Positions 6,752-8,692 of a stretch of DNA of 8,692 nt are shown piece after piece. Each line of letters starts with the position of its first letter. The stretch's first letter is position 1. The notes below the pieces were generated by a model, which searched no databases, was not told the origin of the DNA, and saw only the letters and a list, made by a program, of their open reading frames with translations. The translations under genes were made by a program, and so were the position numbers. Source of the stretch: Caryophanales bacterium UBA4100 (lineage in GTDB: Bacteria > Bacillota > Bacilli > Paenibacillales > UBA4045); the NCBI GenBank assembly GCA_002383285.1, contig DFXU01000073.1, forward strand, positions 1 to 8,692. The letters are read 5' to 3'.

Positions 6752-6877
6752 TTATTTCTTGAGTAATTCTGTAGGTGTGCTAGGGCGGTGTATGTAAAAT
6801 GCACTAGCTGTAAAGACAAAAGTTGCTGCCAACACCATCAGTAAACCGTTTGAATACTTAGCGATAATTTGTTTCAT
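6752..6877 (-). CDS. agrD: AgrD-like autoinducer pro-peptide with Ser in the ring-forming position
   Basis: This 41-residue peptide starts at ATG 6877-6875, overlapping the agrB TGA as ATGA, with an excellent ribosome binding site AAAGGAGGGG nine nt upstream. It has the three-part AgrD layout: an amphipathic, membrane-targeting N-terminus (MKQIIAKYSNGLLMVLAA), a core (TASAFYIH) and a Pro-containing tail (RPSTPTELLKK). It lines up without gaps on the clostridial pattern AC-4 residues-HQPEEP, as I recall it from C. perfringens AgrD, with S25 replacing the cysteine. By analogy the ring would be S25-A-F-Y-I29. There is no Cys in the peptide, so cyclisation, if it happens, must be through the Ser hydroxyl, giving a lactone like those of Staphylococcus pseudintermedius and enterococcal FsrB/FsrD systems. 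The usual acidic pair after the ring is replaced by Ser-Thr. AgrB, encoded just upstream, would cut and cyclise it. Confidence 0.82.
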   Translation of the reverse strand: MKQIIAKYSNGLLMVLAATFVFTASAFYIHRPSTPTELLKK

Positions 6878-7434
6878 ATGTGGTTTCCCCTCCTTTCTAT
6901 ATAATCTACAAATTGATAGGCAGGAGTAGTAAGTGAGATGGTTTGTGTGATGAAGATTAAGGTAAGAACATCACTATGAAATAGGAAATTCGAACAAATA
7001 ATAGCTGCGGAGATTAGCTTCAGCAGCGGGTAATACTTTGGTGCAATCCGGCTAACATTTTCTAAACCTTTTGGTGCTAGCCACAGAATAATTATCAGTG
7101 AAACTGAATCCAATAAGAAACCTGTATACCAATATGGTAAGGGAATATGTGCAATTGAGATTAACAAGAATGAAGAAGCAATAATACATGTAAAAGATGA
7201 ATGCAGATGTACACCCCCGCTAAAGTAGCGGAGTAGAGCATATACGAACAGAGCGGTTATACTTTCAAGGAAATGTCCAGAAATCAGACCGACCATCAAT
7301 ACAATAAATACAATAGAAATGCCGTTTATTATAATAATTAAAGAATAGGTTAGAACCTCTTCAGATCCACTGTCCTTATAATTCTTTCTGATTGATCTTG
7401 CGATGTATGTTGCTGTATTGTCTAGTATGCTCAT
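6874..7434 (-). CDS. agrB: AgrB-like membrane cysteine endopeptidase
   Basis: This 186-residue membrane protein belongs to the accessory gene regulator B family, which removes the C-terminal tail of AgrD at the membrane and closes the ring of the signalling peptide. The signature LLRYFSGGVHLHSSFTC (67-83) carries the catalytic pair H76 and C83, seven residues apart exactly as H77 and C84 are in S. aureus. Hydrophobic segments lie at about 32-52, 54-70, 84-100, 104-120, 136-150 and 153-170, and the LAPKGLENVSRIAPKYYP loop corresponds to the family's AP..HPN.P region. The ATG at 7434 is one base past the stop of the upstream gene, and the nearest AAAGG is 13 nt away, so translation is probably coupled. 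It overlaps agrD by 4 nt. Length and motifs argue for a working enzyme. Confidence 0.92.
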   Translation of the reverse strand: MSILDNTATYIARSIRKNYKDSGSEEVLTYSLIIIINGISIVFIVLMVGLISGHFLESITALFVYALLRYFSGGVHLHSSFTCIIASSFLLISIAHIPLPYWYTGFLLDSVSLIIILWLAPKGLENVSRIAPKYYPLLKLISAAIICSNFLFHSDVLTLIFITQTISLTTPAYQFVDYIERRGNHI

Positions 7435-7435
7435 A

Positions 7436-8125
7436 TTATTTATTCAGCCTTTCATACTTTTCTTTAATATCGCTTTTATTTTTATTGTAGGTTATGGCTA
7501 GTCCGATTATGAGTACTAATGTTAATCCGATTAATGTGAAGAAACTAGGGATGTTTTCATTAAAAGAAACGATTGCTATATGTACAGTAATAAGAGCCAA
7601 AAGGATAATGAAAGAAAGTATTAAATTGAAGCTACTAAACATATGCTTGATTGTGAGACGATTAATCACAAACATAAATCCAATCTTCTTTCGCTGCATC
7701 CAAACAGTCAAAAGAATTGTGGCACTAGCACTAATAATTTGAATCATTGATCCATGCAATAGAGAAGATTCTAGCAGATGTATGGAAGTCAAGTCTGTTA
7801 CAGTCCCAATTAATAAGAAAACCGTTTGAATTACTCCGTATATTAAATACCCTGTAATGCTAACTAGTAATGCATAAAAGATTGGGACATTAAAGATGAA
7901 CTTAAACAGGATCACGTATGCAATCATTAATGTAATAGTGACGAACTCATGCAAATGCAGAAAATCTCTTTGAAATAGAGAAACAATAGAGAGGACAATA
8001 GAAATAATTAATACCATTCTGCCGGAGTATTTTATTGGTATACGAAATAAGGCTAGTGACAAGATAACAATAGATACATTTTCTATTGTTGAGAAGATAA
8101 ATCTAATAATTTCATTGAATATCAT
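7436..8125 (-). CDS. Multispanning membrane protein resembling an AgrC sensor domain without a kinase
   Basis: This 229-residue, very hydrophobic protein has about six to seven predicted transmembrane segments (about 12-28, 36-52, 61-78, 81-107, 123-142, 165-187, 194-213) and ends in a short, charged, probably helical tail (NKNKSDIKEKYERLNK). That layout is what the peptide-sensing half of AgrC looks like, cut where the dimerisation and phosphoacceptor helix should begin. No H-box, N-box or G-box residues follow: the stop is one base from the agrB start, so the gene is naturally short and not frameshifted within view. It is the first gene of the operon, with AGGGTGGG about nine nt before the ATG. 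I infer a receptor or accessory role in the agr-like circuit; alternatives are a peptide exporter or immunity protein. The family is not certain from sequence alone. Confidence 0.7.
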   Translation of the reverse strand: MIFNEIIRFIFSTIENVSIVILSLALFRIPIKYSGRMVLIISIVLSIVSLFQRDFLHLHEFVTITLMIAYVILFKFIFNVPIFYALLVSITGYLIYGVIQTVFLLIGTVTDLTSIHLLESSLLHGSMIQIISASATILLTVWMQRKKIGFMFVINRLTIKHMFSSFNLILSFIILLALITVHIAIVSFNENIPSFFTLIGLTLVLIIGLAITYNKNKSDIKEKYERLNK

Positions 8126-8221
8126 ACTTCAATTCCCACCCTACTTATGTTCATCTATATTAATAGACATGAAGTACTAATTCGACATGAAGCGACAAAT
8201 GCCTACATTAATATCTAGTTT

Positions 8222-8250
8222 ATTATACTTAGGATGAGCCCGCAAGTGAA
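8222..8250 (-). promoter_or_regulatory. Candidate promoter of the agr-like operon
   Basis: On the minus strand TTCACT (8250-8245) is followed after 17 nt by a perfect TATAAT (8227-8222). The start point would be near 8215, about 90 nt before the first gene's ATG. The weak -35 box would fit an activated promoter. No convincing pair of LytTR direct repeats was found upstream. Confidence 0.45.
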
Positions 8251-8273
8251 TTAAATTAACAATAAATGAATTA

Positions 8274-8285
8274 TCACAATTGCAT
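8274..8285 (-). other. Three-codon ORF behind a perfect ribosome binding site
   Basis: On the minus strand AGGAGG (8299-8294) stands eight nt before ATG CAA TTG TGA (8285-8274). The initiation signal is as good as any in the window, but the frame stops at once. It may be the start of a gene that has decayed, a start-stop leader, or chance. Confidence 0.25.
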
Positions 8286-8582
8286 AATAATTTCCTCCTG
8301 AATTATTCCAGTCTTTACAATTACACTGAGAAAAATTTCCCCTTATGCGATTTCTAGTTACAAAGAGCTGTAATTTGTCGGTTGTAGATGAGGACAGGAA
8401 GCAGGTCGTCTCGTGAAAAAAACTACGACAGCATGATTAACATACCTCTTATAAAGCAGAATAATCTGCTCTAAATGGTGACTTAGGTAGTAAGTAACAT
8501 ATTTTCTAAGATATGATTTGAGACACTAATTAAACAACTTCCAGATTGTTGGGTGGATCTAGCAATCATATTTTCAATAAAT

Positions 8583-8598
8583 AGATTAGCGCTAATCT
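8583..8598. repeat. 16-bp perfect palindrome
   Basis: AGATTAGCGCTAATCT is its own reverse complement. Its right arm overlaps the spaced inverted repeat spanning 8538-8604. There is no T-tract, so a dimeric protein-binding site or cruciform is more plausible than a terminator. Confidence 0.5.
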
Positions 8599-8692
8599 TG
8601 GAAGGCTTGGTTACTTAGGTGCTTGATGTGTTAAATTATAGCTCAAATCGTAACTTCGGAGGAATTCGGTGGCTGTAGAATAGTGAGGCCGA

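Larger units (their letters stand above)
8126..8692. other. 567-bp AT-rich region with no convincing gene, several inverted repeats
   Basis: Neither strand carries an ORF with a start, ribosome binding site and reasonable length. The region holds the agr-operon promoter candidate, the mini-ORF, a stem AGCAGA-ATAA-TCTGCT at 8455-8470 without a T-tract, a spaced inverted repeat CTTCCAGATT (8538-8547) and AATCTTGGAAG (8594-8604), and a 16-bp palindrome nested by the latter. GGAGG at 8659-8663 precedes a GTG at 8670, but that frame stops after four codons. Confidence 0.5.

Noticed and set aside
8255..8330. Repeats of ATTGT as LytTR binding sites upstream of the agr-like operon
   Set aside because: The spacing between copies (17 and about 41 nt) does not fit the roughly 21-nt period of LytTR direct repeats, and the flanks do not match the consensus well.
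8405..8428. GTCGT...ACGAC flanking a run of seven As as a terminator
   Set aside because: The A/T run lies in the loop rather than after the stem on either strand, and the stem is only five bp.
8541..8570. GGGTGG at 8551-8556 as a T-box riboswitch core
   Set aside because: The following bases are ATCTAGC rather than the ACCGCG part of the T-box, and no specifier stem, terminator or downstream tRNA-linked gene is present.
1..8692. CRISPR arrays, tRNA or rRNA genes, insertion sequences
   Set aside because: No regularly spaced repeats, no tRNA cloverleaf with a TTCGA arm, no rRNA sequence and no transposase frame with terminal inverted repeats were seen on either strand.

Overview
The window looks like chromosomal DNA of a low-to-mid GC Gram-positive bacterium, most likely Paenibacillus or a close relative. 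This rests on purine-rich AGGAGG-type ribosome binding sites, sigma-A-like promoters, intrinsic terminators and an agr-type peptide-signalling locus. The assignment is inference from family knowledge; there is no rRNA or other taxonomic marker.

Left part (1-2337). An unidentified reading-frame tail ends at a strong terminator. It is followed by the wreck of an ABC transporter: the N-terminal third of an ATPase gene runs, with a frame change, into what looks like the last codons of a membrane permease. Facing it on the minus strand are a small-multidrug-export-family membrane protein and an HD-GYP cyclic-di-GMP phosphodiesterase, 44 bp apart and probably co-transcribed.

Middle part (2432-4776). 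A LysR-type regulator gene is divergent from a purA-type adenylosuccinate synthetase gene across a 108 bp intergenic region. That region holds a good lysR promoter and a T-N11-A palindrome. The PurA is full length and keeps its catalytic Asp and His, but differs from the textbook sequence at IMP-contacting loops. It ends at a terminator.

Right part (4885-8125, minus strand) is the most interesting. Four genes are packed head to tail: a roughly seven-helix membrane protein resembling the sensor half of an AgrC kinase but with no kinase domain; an AgrB-type peptide-processing protease; a 41-residue AgrD-like pro-peptide that I found by reading the gap between the longer genes; and a protein fusing a LytTR DNA-binding domain to GGDEF and EAL domains. 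The first three are almost or actually overlapping (1 nt gap, then a 4 nt ATGA overlap). The peptide has serine where the ring-forming cysteine normally sits and contains no cysteine at all, so its product should be a lactone rather than a thiolactone. There is no histidine kinase and no receiver domain in the window. My reading is an agr-like quorum-sensing cassette whose output is a DNA-binding, c-di-GMP-making or -breaking enzyme instead of a classical AgrC-AgrA pair. The link between receptor and effector is inference.

The last 567 bp (8126-8692) hold a candidate promoter for the agr-like operon, a three-codon ORF behind a perfect ribosome binding site, and several inverted repeats including a 16 bp perfect palindrome. 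I see no protein-coding gene there.
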